Positions 21,662-30,766 of a DNA stretch of 64,000 bases are shown one piece after another; within the stretch, counting starts at the first letter, position 1, and each line of letters opens with the position of its first letter. The position numbers and the translations under genes were made by a program. The stretch spans positions 189,143 through 253,142 of the forward strand of contig BCKT01000003.1 of the NCBI GenBank assembly GCA_003116875.1. Direction: 5' to 3'. Below the pieces are notes generated by a model. That model was not told the DNA's origin and searched no databases. It was given only the letters and a program-made list of their open reading frames with translations. Source of the DNA: Takashimella koratensis. Its lineage: Eukaryota > Basidiomycota > Tremellomycetes > Trichosporonales > Tetragoniomycetaceae.

Positions 21662-22124
21662 TTGGCTCCCAACTCCGGTGCCCACTATCATAGACAGACC
21701 CATGCATTGCATATACCCAGGCAGCTCCATACTGCCCTTGCCCCTTGTGTTGGCGCGTACATCCTCTTCACGTCGCTTGCAGCCCAGACTTCAACCGGTT
21801 ATTGATGGTTGAGAAATCCGCTGCCGCGTTCTGCCGCTGGTCTCAGGGCTTGCCGTGAACTTTTCGCGACGATCTGACTTGGCCGTTTTACTTGCCGTCT
21901 CGCCGTTTCGTTCGCCGTTTTACGCCAAGACCCGCCGTTCTAGGGACATGAAGGTCGGTTTCTGCCGAGTGGCCAATACGGTTGCCGCGAGCCCAATCCC
22001 GCCCTGGCAGACGACTTTAGTATAGATAAGCCCCGAGGCGCGTTCTCTTGCGCCCAAAATCTCTACGCTTAACCGGGGAGACTGCTTGTTACTCGCACTC
22101 AAGTCCCACCATCTATTCTATACT
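21662..22124. promoter_or_regulatory. promoter region of the dioxygenase gene
   Basis: About 460 bases. An AGATAAG (22024-22030) lies some 95 bases before the dioxygenase start. A set of GCCGTTTT/CGCCGTTT-like short repeats lies at about 21880-21940 and has no assigned meaning. Confidence 0.4.
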
Positions 22125-23407
22125 ATGCCCGTCGCTGTCCCCACGCCCGAGGCTGCCCCGGTGCCCGCGCACGCCAAATACCAAGAGACCTCGAGCGCTG
22201 TCGCGAGTCTCCCCGTCGTCGACTTTGAAGGGTTCGACGGCGGTTCCGGTCCTCGCGCCAAGGAAATCTCGGAGCAGTTCTTCGCAGCCTGCCGTGATGT
22301 GGGCTTTGTGTACATCAAGAACTTTGGGATGGACTTGGATATGGTCAAGGACATGTTTGGGTGGTCGAAAAAGTTCTTTGACCTACCCAAGGAGGTCAAG
22401 ATGAAGGCCCCTCACCCGGTGGAAGGGTGGCACCACCGCGGGTACTCGGCTGTTGGTGTGAGCACTGCTGTACAGCTGGTGAGTCTCGGAAGTGGCGAGT
22501 GCCCTGGTCCAGTGTCTAACACTGACTCCAATGTCTCCAGCCTCACGATGCATCTGAGGAGGAAGTCGCTATCTACAAGGCGACTCGCAAGTTCCCGGAC
22601 AAGAAGGAGTGAGTCTAGATCCAGCTTCTCTAGCCCAAGCTTGACGTGCGCTGTCAACACCACTGACTTATTCAGGTCATTCGAGTACGGCCACGAGGAC
22701 CACCCGCACCTCCCGAACATCATCATCCCGGACGAAGACCTCCCCGGTTTCCGTGCGGCTCTTATCAACTACTTCGAGGTCGCCAAATCTGCATCCAAAA
22801 ACATCCTCAAAGCACTCGAGATGGGTATGCCGCACGTCACACCCGGTTTCTTGCTCGAGTACCACGCGTGGGGTGATAACCAGCTCCGACTACTGCATTA
22901 CCCTCCGCAGAAGACAGAGGCGCTGAGGAGTGGGGAAGTTGGACGGATCGGAGAACACACTGATTATGGGTGTGGAACGTTCTTGTTCCAGGATGATACG
23001 GGAGGATTGGAGGTTGAGGACCCCCACAACCCGGGTAGCTTCCTCCAAGCTAAGCCGCTCAAAGACCACGCTGTTTTCAACATTGGTGAGTCGATCCTCG
23101 GCGCCACCGGTCATTTTCACTTCCAAATGGAAGGCACTAGTGCTCACATATTCTAGGTGACTTGCTCCAGCGATGGTCGAACAACACCCTCCGATCAACC
23201 TGCCACAGGGTCCGCTGCCCTCCTGATTTTGTAGGCGAAGAGACCCCAGCCCGCTACTCGATCCCCTACTTCTTCCGACCCGACCCGGAGCGCGTCATCG
23301 ACTGCCTCCCCGGCACGTTTAACGACACTGACAGGCCTAAATTGTACAAACCTGTGTCGACGTTGCAGTATGTCAGCGAGAGGCACAACCACACTTATCG
23401 AAAGTGA
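22125..23407 (+). CDS. 2-oxoglutarate/Fe(II) dioxygenase (isopenicillin N synthase-like family)
   Basis: Exons 22125-22478, 22541-22608, 22676-23085, 23157-23407; 360 residues. N-terminal DIOX_N part with LPVVDFEGF and RDVGFVYIKNFG, then the jelly-roll core. The facial triad is visible as GEHTDYG (His, Asp) and STCHRV (distal His), and the 2-oxoglutarate-binding RYSIPYFF follows. Fungal relatives include thymine-7-hydroxylase-type and gibberellin-oxidase-type proteins, so substrate cannot be fixed by sequence reading. It follows the D-carbamoylase on the same strand and closes the putative hydantoin cluster; oxidation of a heterocycle or of a D-amino-acid side chain is possible. No targeting signal seen. 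Confidence 0.88.
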
Positions 23408-23585
23408 AAATGTCGTTTGGACGGTGGACTCTGGGCTCTGTTGGCGTTTGCTACCCGGATAGTTGTTGAAGTAGCCAAGATGTATCAGTTATTCCCTATC
23501 ATCGAACGTCGCCGTTGTTCCTTCAACTGTTTGAACAAGACGGTTACAGAAAGGAAGACTATACGGGGCAGTGCATGTTGGTTCA

Positions 23586-23983
23586 TTACGCCAAGGTTGT
23601 AAAATCTAAGAACTGGTCAAACGTTGGTTTCCCACCCGGCCACAGCCAAGCCAATTGCGACTCTACCGCAGCCTCCGTACTCTGACTAAAGACTGCCGAT
23701 GCAACTGACTGGCCTGGTGCTATCCCTCCAGGCGTGGAAGACGAACTTCCCCTCAGGGCCTCACAGAGAGCCTCGTGCTCTCCAGACGCCTTGAATCGCT
23801 CACTTACAGCTGCTGCTCGCCGTAGAGCCGGAGCAGCTACATCCCACGTGTTGTTGGATTGGAAAGTATGGAGCGAGCGAACAAGGCGAGCGATAAGGTC
23901 CATCACGCCTGTTGGAGTCGCAGGTGCCGCTAGTGCAAACCGTATCAAGGAGGAGAGGACCGATGAGAGGATATGGGAGCAGT
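23586..23983 (-). pseudogene. relic: last exon of a Zn2Cys6 regulator
   Basis: The minus strand reads SHILSSVLSSLIRFAL, NNTWDVAAPALRRAAAV and GEHEALCEALRG, then a C-terminus ending DFTTLA. This matches the last exon of the regulator at 15426-18373 (SHILSSVTSSLIRLTL, ASWDVAVPALRRAAAV, EHHELCDALQG). It starts at an AG acceptor in the same codon phase as the parent exon, but there is no zinc cluster, middle region or upstream exon nearby. The frame is open, so decay of this piece is recent or it is fused to unseen transcript. Best read as a remnant of a duplicated cluster. Confidence 0.7.
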
Positions 23984-24019
23984 CTGTGTCAGGTAAAGAA
24001 CATCAGCAATGATAGTTAG

Positions 24020-24178
24020 ATCGCCGTTGTCATCGTCTCCATGTACTGTTGGTACCTCACCTACAGTACTGAGAAGGAGACTCGACGTATCCAGGCGCTC
24101 CGTCGTAAGATGGGCAAGCAGCAGAACGTCGTTGTTCACGACGATGTCGACTTTGTCACTCCTGCTCACCAGCAGTAA
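24020..24178 (+). pseudogene. relic: C-terminal piece of a Dal5-type transporter
   Basis: Fifty-two open codons ending in taa. CWYLTYSTEKETRRIQALRR then KMGKQQNVVVHDDVDF nearly repeats the end of the transporter at 7311-9278 (CWYLTFESEKETRRIQALRR, then KMGKAENIVVQDDVDF). The match begins within the last membrane segment; directly upstream is an in-frame tag, and no other transporter exon precedes it. It lies 36 bases from the regulator relic, head to head. The reading frame is intact, which suggests the loss of the rest is not old. Confidence 0.75.
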
Positions 24179-24339
24179 CAACTGGTACTTCGAAAACCGT
24201 GTCGAAAAGCTGCACTCTCATTTCCGAGAGCCCTTGGCAGCTTTGTTCCACATTAGATATATTGTCCTCGTATTTAACCTTTTATTTCGATGATTCTCTT
24301 TGGTATACATTGGCTTCTCGACTACTCCCGGATTCCCGA

Positions 24340-25890
24340 CTAGTATGCGTACAGAAGTTTCACTCCCGGTTCCTGCTTCAGTTTCCTGTTCATCGTCTGC
24401 AACCAAATCCTCAATGCCCAAGAACAAATAATTACACCCGTCACTAGCGCTGCGTTCGTCGCCATTGCCATAAGGTACTGAGGGCCCGACTCGGCCGGGT
24501 AAAGGTACGGGCTGTAGATGAACGATGTCATCGAGATACAGTTGACGATTGAGAGAGCAGCAGCTTTCTTCTCGGGCGTCTGTCCACATGTTGCTGAAAC
24601 CCAACCGAGGATGACCGAGTTGGCGGAATACGCGCCAGTGGCGAACAAGAAGCACGCAATGTAGCGTGGTGCCGTTTTAAGCGTGACAGCAGCCATGATG
24701 AAGCCGATGAGCGCGACGACCATACCGCCTGTGATGTGCCACGTTCGCTCGTTGAAACGACCCGACGAGTAGCCGAGCCAGACCGCGAAGAACCCAGCGC
24801 AAAGGTAAGGCGGGCAGGTGAGAACGAGTGTAATGGTGGTTGAGTAACCGAGAGTCTGAACGACAGTTGGGAAGAACGAGTTGAATCCGCAAGCAGCAAG
24901 GTGCATGCTCTGGAGGACGGCAAAGAGGTAGATTCGCGGGTCGACGAGAGCTTGTTTGAAACCAGCCATGGGGCCCTTGCCGGCCTCGAGTCCGACGGTG
25001 TCGCGGTCCATTCGATCCTGTGCGAGTTGTCGCTCCTCGGGTGTAAGCCAACGAGTCGAGAGTGGCTGATCCGGAAGTAACCACAAGCCGATAATCGCAA
25101 CGCCAAATGTCACAGCGCCGAGGATGATGAACAACCATCTCCAGCCAGCAATCCCGTGAACGCCTGAGAGAGTCGCGAAAACAGCGGCAGAGATGAGACC
25201 CGCAAACGAAGTGGCGAAAATGTTGGCCGAGTATAGAATACTGATGCGTGTGGCAATCTCACGGCGGGTGTAGAAGAGCGACAAGAGGTAAATCGCACCA
25301 GGGTAGAAGGGGGCCTCTGTGTTGTGTTAGCAATTGAGAATGCTTCTGGAACAGGGAAACTAACCTGCAAAGCCCAGGAGGAAGCGAACGGCGAAGAGAC
25401 CGGCATAGTTTTGAGCGGCTGCGGTGGCAGCTGAGCAGACAGCCCAAGCCATCATCCAGCATGCCATCCAAGTGGACGGGCGGACGTGTCGGGTGGACAT
25501 GAGCAAGTTGGACGGGATTTGGATAAGTGTGTACCCGGCGTACAACACCGAGACTGTTACGTTGAATTGGTTACCGACGAGACCAAGGTCTTTGGTGAGG
25601 GTGCCGAGCTTGGCATTGGCGATGGCGTTCTGGTCCGTCTTGTTAAGGTAGTACATGGCGAAGAGGATGGGCATGATGTGCCAGTCAAGTTTGCGAACTA
25701 GACGCCTCTCCTCGTCCGAGACTTGGGTCGAGGTACCGAAACGGTCGACGTGGGCGTTCTTCTCGTCGAGAGCATCTTCCTTGTCGGCAAAGACGGGAGC
25801 TTCAACGTGTTCGACGTCGATCTTCATGTCGGCATCGGCTGCCGGGCCGAGTGTGCCGGTGGCTGAGTGGTAATGTGTTGGTGAAGACAT
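24340..25890 (-). CDS. MFS transporter, Dal5-type (anion:cation symporter)
   Basis: Exons 25890-25365 and 25316-24340; 500 residues. N-terminal cytosolic part, then LVRKLDWHIMPILFAMYYL, NKTDQNAIANAKLG and the usual twelve hydrophobic segments, with GWRWLFIILGAVT and WLTPEERQLAQDRM in the central loop. These are the marks of fungal ACS/Dal5 carriers for organic anions. It is divergent from the DapA-family aldolase (566 bp), so a sugar acid or related carboxylate is a reasonable substrate guess. A TATATAA lies about 70 bases upstream (25959-25965, minus strand). Not closely similar to the transporter at 7311-9278. Confidence 0.87.
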
Positions 25891-26456
25891 GTCTATGGGT
25901 TTGAAGTTTGGGGCAGCTGTCGGACTGTGAGGTCCTCAGCAGCAAGATGAGTGCCGCGTTATATATGCCGCCATGTCTTCCTTTGGTTTGTCCCACTTTG
26001 AGATGAGAGATGTGGTGAACGAGAATAGAAGTCGACGGAAACAGTCATCATCGTGCCCATGGGGCTCTTTCTCTCCATTCAATGGCAGTCGCACTCCCCA
26101 TCTCGGATGCAGTCACCCGTTTGGTGGGTCACCGGTTGAAATTTCGCCGAACCGACGGTTGTCTCTCCCGCGGCACAGGCGGCCAGGGATGGTCACGGAT
26201 GCATGCTTCCGAGGGTCATGTTGACGGTTGCGCTCAACCGTCCGGGTAGTCAGTTGCCAGTTACAAGCATCCGTTTGGGGCTCAGAGTCGAGTCCGCTGC
26301 CGATGTCGACGGCTACTAGCGTGGTCAGCATGATGAGCTCCAAAGGTATAAGAGCGAGCGCGACGATGGCCTCGAACTCGCCACCCTAGCTCCTCGACAA
26401 CACTTTGAAACCAACGCTCTCCAGCCTCACACCAACCAAAACTCACAACCTTCACA
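25891..26456. promoter_or_regulatory. divergent promoter, transporter / DapA-family aldolase
   Basis: 566 bases between two divergent starts. Minus-strand TATATAA at 25959-25965 serves the transporter; a TATAAG at 26347-26352 lies about 105 bases before the aldolase ATG, with a pyrimidine-rich leader after it. Confidence 0.5.
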
Positions 26457-27446
26457 ATGGTCCACAACCTCTCCAACGGCAACGGCACCGCCGGCCACTT
26501 CACCAACCCTCGCGGCCGCGTTGGCTTTGACATGGCAGGCATCACCCCCGCTCCCGTCACACCGTTCAACGAGGACGGCTCGGTCGACTACGAGGCGATC
26601 CAGCGCCTTGGTTCGTGGCTCGGCTCTATCGAGGGCGTCAAGGGTCTCGTCGTTCTCGGTCACGCTGGCGAGGGCACTTTCCTCACTGAAGAGGAACAGT
26701 GCGACGTCATTCGTGCGTTCGTCAAGTCGGTCAACAACAGGATCCCCATCATCGCCGGTATCACCCGCGAGGGTGACTACGTTGCGGGCCTCGAGGCCAA
26801 ACGTGCCAAGGAGGCCGGCGCGGCCGCAGGCCTCCTCTACCCTTCTCACGGCTGGCTCCGATTCGGCTATCAGAAGGGCGCTCCCCAGGCGAGGTACAAG
26901 ACCGTCTACGAGGCTTCGGGACTTCCTCTCATTCTCTTCCAGTACCCGGACGTCACCAAGGCTACCTACGACCTCCAGACTCAGCTCGACATCCTCGCCC
27001 AGCCCGGTGTCTTCGCGATGAAGAACGGCGTTCGTAACATGCGCCGATGGGATACCGAGATCCCCGTCATCCGCCGCGAGAGGCCCGACTGCTACCTTCT
27101 CACTTGCCACGACGAGTACCTCCTTCACACCGTGTTCGACACCGATGGCATGCTCGTCGGCTACGGCTGCATCGCTCCCGAGCCGCTTCTTGAGATGATC
27201 GCCGCTGGGAAGAAGCACGACTACGCTAAGGCACGCCAGATCCACGACCAGCTCCTCCCGGTCACCAAGGCGGTCTACCACCGAGGCTCCCACATGGAGG
27301 GCACGGTCGCGCTGAAGCATTCTCTCGTCGCGCGTGGTATTCTCAACCACGCCACCGTTCGCGGCACCCTCCTCCCTCTCGACAAAGGCGCCGACCAGGA
27401 GATCTTTGCGGCAATCAAGGCGGCCCAGCTTCCCCGGGTTGCTTAG
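26457..27446 (+). CDS. DapA/dihydrodipicolinate-synthase family aldolase
   Basis: Single exon, 329 residues. Class I (Schiff-base) lyase/aldolase of the DHDPS/NAL family. The barrel signals are AGITPAPVTPFNEDGSVDY, LVVLGHAGEGTFLTEEEQ (the glycine-rich substrate loop), PIIAGITREGDYVAGLEA, LILFQYPDVTKATYDL and FAMKNGVRNM, whose Lys is at the Schiff-base position. Fungal relatives include L-threo-3-deoxy-hexulosonate aldolase of galacturonate breakdown and 4-hydroxy-2-oxoglutarate aldolase; reading alone does not decide. Setting: divergent from a Dal5-type transporter, convergent with a Zn2Cys6 regulator, which suggests a small catabolic unit. Probably cytosolic. Confidence 0.88.
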   Translation: MVHNLSNGNGTAGHFTNPRGRVGFDMAGITPAPVTPFNEDGSVDYEAIQRLGSWLGSIEGVKGLVVLGHAGEGTFLTEEEQCDVIRAFVKSVNNRIPIIAGITREGDYVAGLEAKRAKEAGAAAGLLYPSHGWLRFGYQKGAPQARYKTVYEASGLPLILFQYPDVTKATYDLQTQLDILAQPGVFAMKNGVRNMRRWDTEIPVIRRERPDCYLLTCHDEYLLHTVFDTDGMLVGYGCIAPEPLLEMIAAGKKHDYAKARQIHDQLLPVTKAVYHRGSHMEGTVALKHSLVARGILNHATVRGTLLPLDKGADQEIFAAIKAAQLPRVA

Positions 27447-27531
27447 TCGATAGCTTAATGAAGTCGAGCACCGAGTTAGAAGGGTTTTGTATTTTTTCAA
27501 AGGCAGTTGGTATGCATCCTCGAACTTCTCC

Positions 27532-29916
27532 TCATTGCTGGCTGCTGCCCAGGAAATCGTTGGATAAGAGCTCGCCCCACTCCATATTACTCCAATCTGG
27601 CCATCCCATCTGACCCGCCGCAACTTGAGGATTCTGCGTCTGTGTATACATCATCCCGTTTAAGAACTGCTGCAATTCCAACTGGTCCACCTGACCCTCT
27701 CGCCAACCATTGTTCGTCGCCACGCTCCCTTCGTCGATGCTCGGTAGCAGGCCAACGATCATGGCAAACTGTTTTGCGATCCCAAGTAGAATTCGATACG
27801 TCGGCGCGACGGCAAGTCGGCTCACGTGGTTGACGAGTCGCGTGATCGCAAGCTGATCTAAGGCCAAAGTTTCCACAAACTCGGGAAGACGAGTTAGACG
27901 GGGTAGACAGAGAATAAAGATGGCGTGGTGGAAATAGAAGAGGTCGAGCCAGACAAGACCATCGAGCTGGTTATAATTTGCCATCTCTGTCAGCTTGTCG
28001 ACGGTGTGCCTCGCCGCCAATACTGCAGATGACGCCAGCGAATGAATAGCGGGTACCGGTGAAGGTTCAGCGTGTCTCGATGAATCGACCGCAGCATCGA
28101 CGACGTTGAGGAGGAATGGCCGGCCGAGAACGGAACATAGGTGGTCGTAAACCACGTGAAGATGGAGTACCGCCCTCCGATGTCGATCGTTGATAAAGTA
28201 GCCTGTTGGATGTAGGTGAAGGGGGAGTGCTTGATACCACTGTTGCAATTCAAACTTCAACGATTCCGCTGAGGCCGCCGCAGTCGCCAATATGTCTGCT
28301 CGGTTCCAGCTCGCCGATATCGACGCCGTGAAACGTTTCACCCGTACCGCCAGCGTGGACAGAGATACCGCCGCAGCAAAATGACCCGGTGGAGTCTCGT
28401 TGCCATCGATAAAGTCCTCGTCGGGAAGGGGAGCGGAAACGTCGACGAGATCTGTGCTCGAAGGACGTCCTAGGATGAACGAAAGACTTTGTTCGAACAT
28501 TGTCAACGTCCACCAGACGATACGGCGGATGTTTCGATCGACGGGGTTGAAATTCGAGCTATCTCCTTCGCGGTGCATTCCAAGGGCGATGGCCGAGCGT
28601 GCCGCCTGTCCGATCAACATCCACGCTCCATTTCGCTCGCCCGCATTGTGCTGGTAGAGAGAGAGCAGCATGAGTGCCTGTACGCCCGCCATGCTCGGGG
28701 TCAGGCAAAGACTGGCGAGGCCTTCCCATACGACGTGGGTGAGATACCGGTGTTGGATGGCTCGAAGATCAAGCTGAGGTCCATCCGTCTCAGCCTCAAG
28801 AGAAACTGCGCCCAGGACGAAAACCATGAGGAGTGCGCATACCCAGCCGGGGTCATCTTTGGTGACAGGCGGTTGGGTGGATGTCGTGCTCCTCGAGGGC
28901 CAGATCGCTTCGTATTGAGTAAAGAATGAGCCGCGATGGAAAATGATAAATCGTGGATGAACTCGCGCAAAAAACGCTCGAACGAGTCGGTCGGCAACCT
29001 CTCTCGGTGGTAATGCCTGGCGCCAATCTGTCCGTTGTTGCTCCCTGATGGCTCCGATGGGGGCAGCTCTGGTGGTCGTATCGCTAAAAGGGTCGGCGCG
29101 AGGTTGGGAAGGCGACGGTATGATGTTGCTCAGTCGTGTTGCTGCTGAGTTTGCTGGTGACAGTCCGTCGGTCGCATCGGTCGCTGGGTGGCCTGGAACT
29201 CTGGCCTCGAGAGCGAGCGAGTTGCCATAGCTCGTAAACTCCGCTGCCCTGACAAGCCGGTCGAGAAAGTCTTCTTCATTCGGTATAAGCGAGCTCAAAT
29301 CCGCCTTGGTGACGATTTGTCGCGCCGTAATGGCAAAGTAGATGACGCTGGCGGGACCGACGTAGTGGTACTCTCCACGGGCACCAGGGAGGAGCCGTCC
29401 CTCGGGTATTTTGAACACCTCTGACGCGGTGATCGGTTCGGGAGCGAGCTGAATGGGCATCACGTCTTGTGTGAGTTCAGGTAGTAGGCCTACGTCCTTC
29501 ACAGCCTCGGGCAACATTGGTGAAGGCGGTGTAAGCGGAGGAAGAGACATGGCGCTGCTCTCACGGTACTCTGCCCCAATCCCTAGCTCGTTCGAGAGCG
29601 CCACCAAATCGCCCATAGTGTCGATAGACCTCCCCGGATACATGATCCGAACCAATGACTCGAGAGCCCTACATCGCTGCTCTAGTCTCCGATGACGAGC
29701 GACATCGATCTTTGGCTTTCGAGGTGCGGTCGACTCACACACTACATCGCTCTGGCTGCACTGTGTACACGGCTGAGCGGACCCACGAGGGCGAAGACAT
29801 CGAATCTTGCGCACTTTACACCGATCGCAACTGATCTCGGTACGCTGCCGAAGGTGGTCGGGCACCCGACGCCGAGCAGCCGTAGACGACGAAGCGCTGC
29901 TGTTCCCGTTACTCAT
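27532..29916 (-). CDS. Zn2Cys6 transcription factor with fungal middle homology region
   Basis: Uninterrupted, 794 residues from the ATG at 29916 (MSNGNSSASSS). In-frame ATGs further upstream (30135, 30177) are possible but run towards the divergent gene. The zinc cluster reads ISCDRCKVRKIRCLR and PCTQCSQSDVVC, followed by a coiled linker (RHRRLEQRCRALESLVRIMY). The middle homology region has HPRFIIFHRGSFFTQYEAIW and SAIALGMHREGD with RRIVWWTLTMFEQSLSFILG. A large regulator without introns is unusual in this window. Convergent with the aldolase gene (85 bp) and divergent from the YCII gene, so either may be a target. Confidence 0.88.
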   Translation of the reverse strand: MSNGNSSASSSTAARRRVPDHLRQRTEISCDRCKVRKIRCLRPRGSAQPCTQCSQSDVVCESTAPRKPKIDVARHRRLEQRCRALESLVRIMYPGRSIDTMGDLVALSNELGIGAEYRESSAMSLPPLTPPSPMLPEAVKDVGLLPELTQDVMPIQLAPEPITASEVFKIPEGRLLPGARGEYHYVGPASVIYFAITARQIVTKADLSSLIPNEEDFLDRLVRAAEFTSYGNSLALEARVPGHPATDATDGLSPANSAATRLSNIIPSPSQPRADPFSDTTTRAAPIGAIREQQRTDWRQALPPREVADRLVRAFFARVHPRFIIFHRGSFFTQYEAIWPSRSTTSTQPPVTKDDPGWVCALLMVFVLGAVSLEAETDGPQLDLRAIQHRYLTHVVWEGLASLCLTPSMAGVQALMLLSLYQHNAGERNGAWMLIGQAARSAIALGMHREGDSSNFNPVDRNIRRIVWWTLTMFEQSLSFILGRPSSTDLVDVSAPLPDEDFIDGNETPPGHFAAAVSLSTLAVRVKRFTASISASWNRADILATAAASAESLKFELQQWYQALPLHLHPTGYFINDRHRRAVLHLHVVYDHLCSVLGRPFLLNVVDAAVDSSRHAEPSPVPAIHSLASSAVLAARHTVDKLTEMANYNQLDGLVWLDLFYFHHAIFILCLPRLTRLPEFVETLALDQLAITRLVNHVSRLAVAPTYRILLGIAKQFAMIVGLLPSIDEGSVATNNGWREGQVDQLELQQFLNGMMYTQTQNPQVAAGQMGWPDWSNMEWGELLSNDFLGSSQQ

Positions 29917-30259
29917 CGCAGTCGTTAAGCGCTGGAGCGATGTTGGTGGAAAGAAGTGAAGGGGACCCTGGGGTGGTGGAAGTAGTCTGCCGGCAATGCC
30001 GGGTACTGTGGCTGACAACGTCCACGGAGGCAAAAACAATGGCCCGGGCCAGGGTCCCCCAGAGAAGTTTACCAGGCTCCCACTGGATCTCTCACCGCGC
30101 GCGCGTCGTCGGACTCCGACGCTGTGACAAATCATAGAGCCCGCCTGTTGCCAAAGATTTCCCCGCTGGGCGGTCATTTGCAAAAGCTGGCAAGCATATA
30201 AAGACTCTGGCAAACTCTTGACTTGTCACACCCCACACCTCTGTCAGCGTTTAACCGAC
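29917..30259. promoter_or_regulatory. divergent promoter, Zn2Cys6 regulator / YCII gene
   Basis: 343 bases between starts. TATAAA at 30197-30202, about 58 bases before the YCII ATG, is a good TATA candidate. Confidence 0.5.
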
Positions 30260-30684
30260 ATGCCTTTGTACCTCGCATACTGCCCCGACAACGCTAACGC
30301 GCTCGAAAAGCGTCTCGCAGCGAGGCCGGAGCACCTCGCTCTGTCCGCGAAGAGTAAGGAAGCGGGTACGAGTGGTGAGTTGATTGTTGGACCCCTTGTA
30401 CAACCCGCTGACGAGAGCTCCGCCGACACGCAGTCTTTGGCCGAGGCACAGTCACCGACGAGTATACACACCACGCAGGCTCAAACCCTCCCGCCGTCGC
30501 AGAGGGCGCAACCAACCCCGGGATGAACGGCTCCGTCATGATTTATCGATACCCCAACATCGAAGCGGCGTGGGAGCGGCTTCGCAGCGATCCGTATTGG
30601 TTGCAAGGGGTCTGGGACCAGAGCAAGGCCACGATTACAGAGTTCCTCGACGCTCCCAACGACGCGACCATGAAAATCGTTTAG
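30260..30684 (+). CDS. YCII-domain protein
   Basis: Exons 30260-30374 and 30479-30684; 106 residues. Exon 1 ends in GTGAGT with one codon base left over and the exon from 30479 completes it, joining AGTSG to SNPPAVAEG. The N-terminus MPLYLAYCPDNANALEKRL and the second half (MNGSVMIYRYPNIEAAWERL, then YWLQGVWDQ) fit the YciI-like dimeric alpha-beta barrel fold, known from small proteins and from muconolactone isomerase-like enzymes. Function cannot be named. It is convergent with the glycosyltransferase gene and divergent from a regulator, so it may be part of the same catabolic unit as the DapA-family gene. Confidence 0.8.
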
Positions 30685-30766
30685 GCAGGAACTTGGAGCT
30701 AAGGGTCGGTCATGTATGCTACAGTTTGCATTGCGGTACATAACAGGACGCGTCATTCATTAGACC

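Noticed and set aside
26427..27623. Long minus-strand open frame opposite the DapA-family gene
   Set aside because: Antisense shadow; the plus strand has the full aldolase with the Schiff-base Lys.
29917..30213. N-terminal extension of the Zn2Cys6 regulator to 30213
   Set aside because: The open frame begins at a TTG and runs through promoter-like sequence; the ATG at 29916 gives a typical N-terminus close to the zinc cluster.
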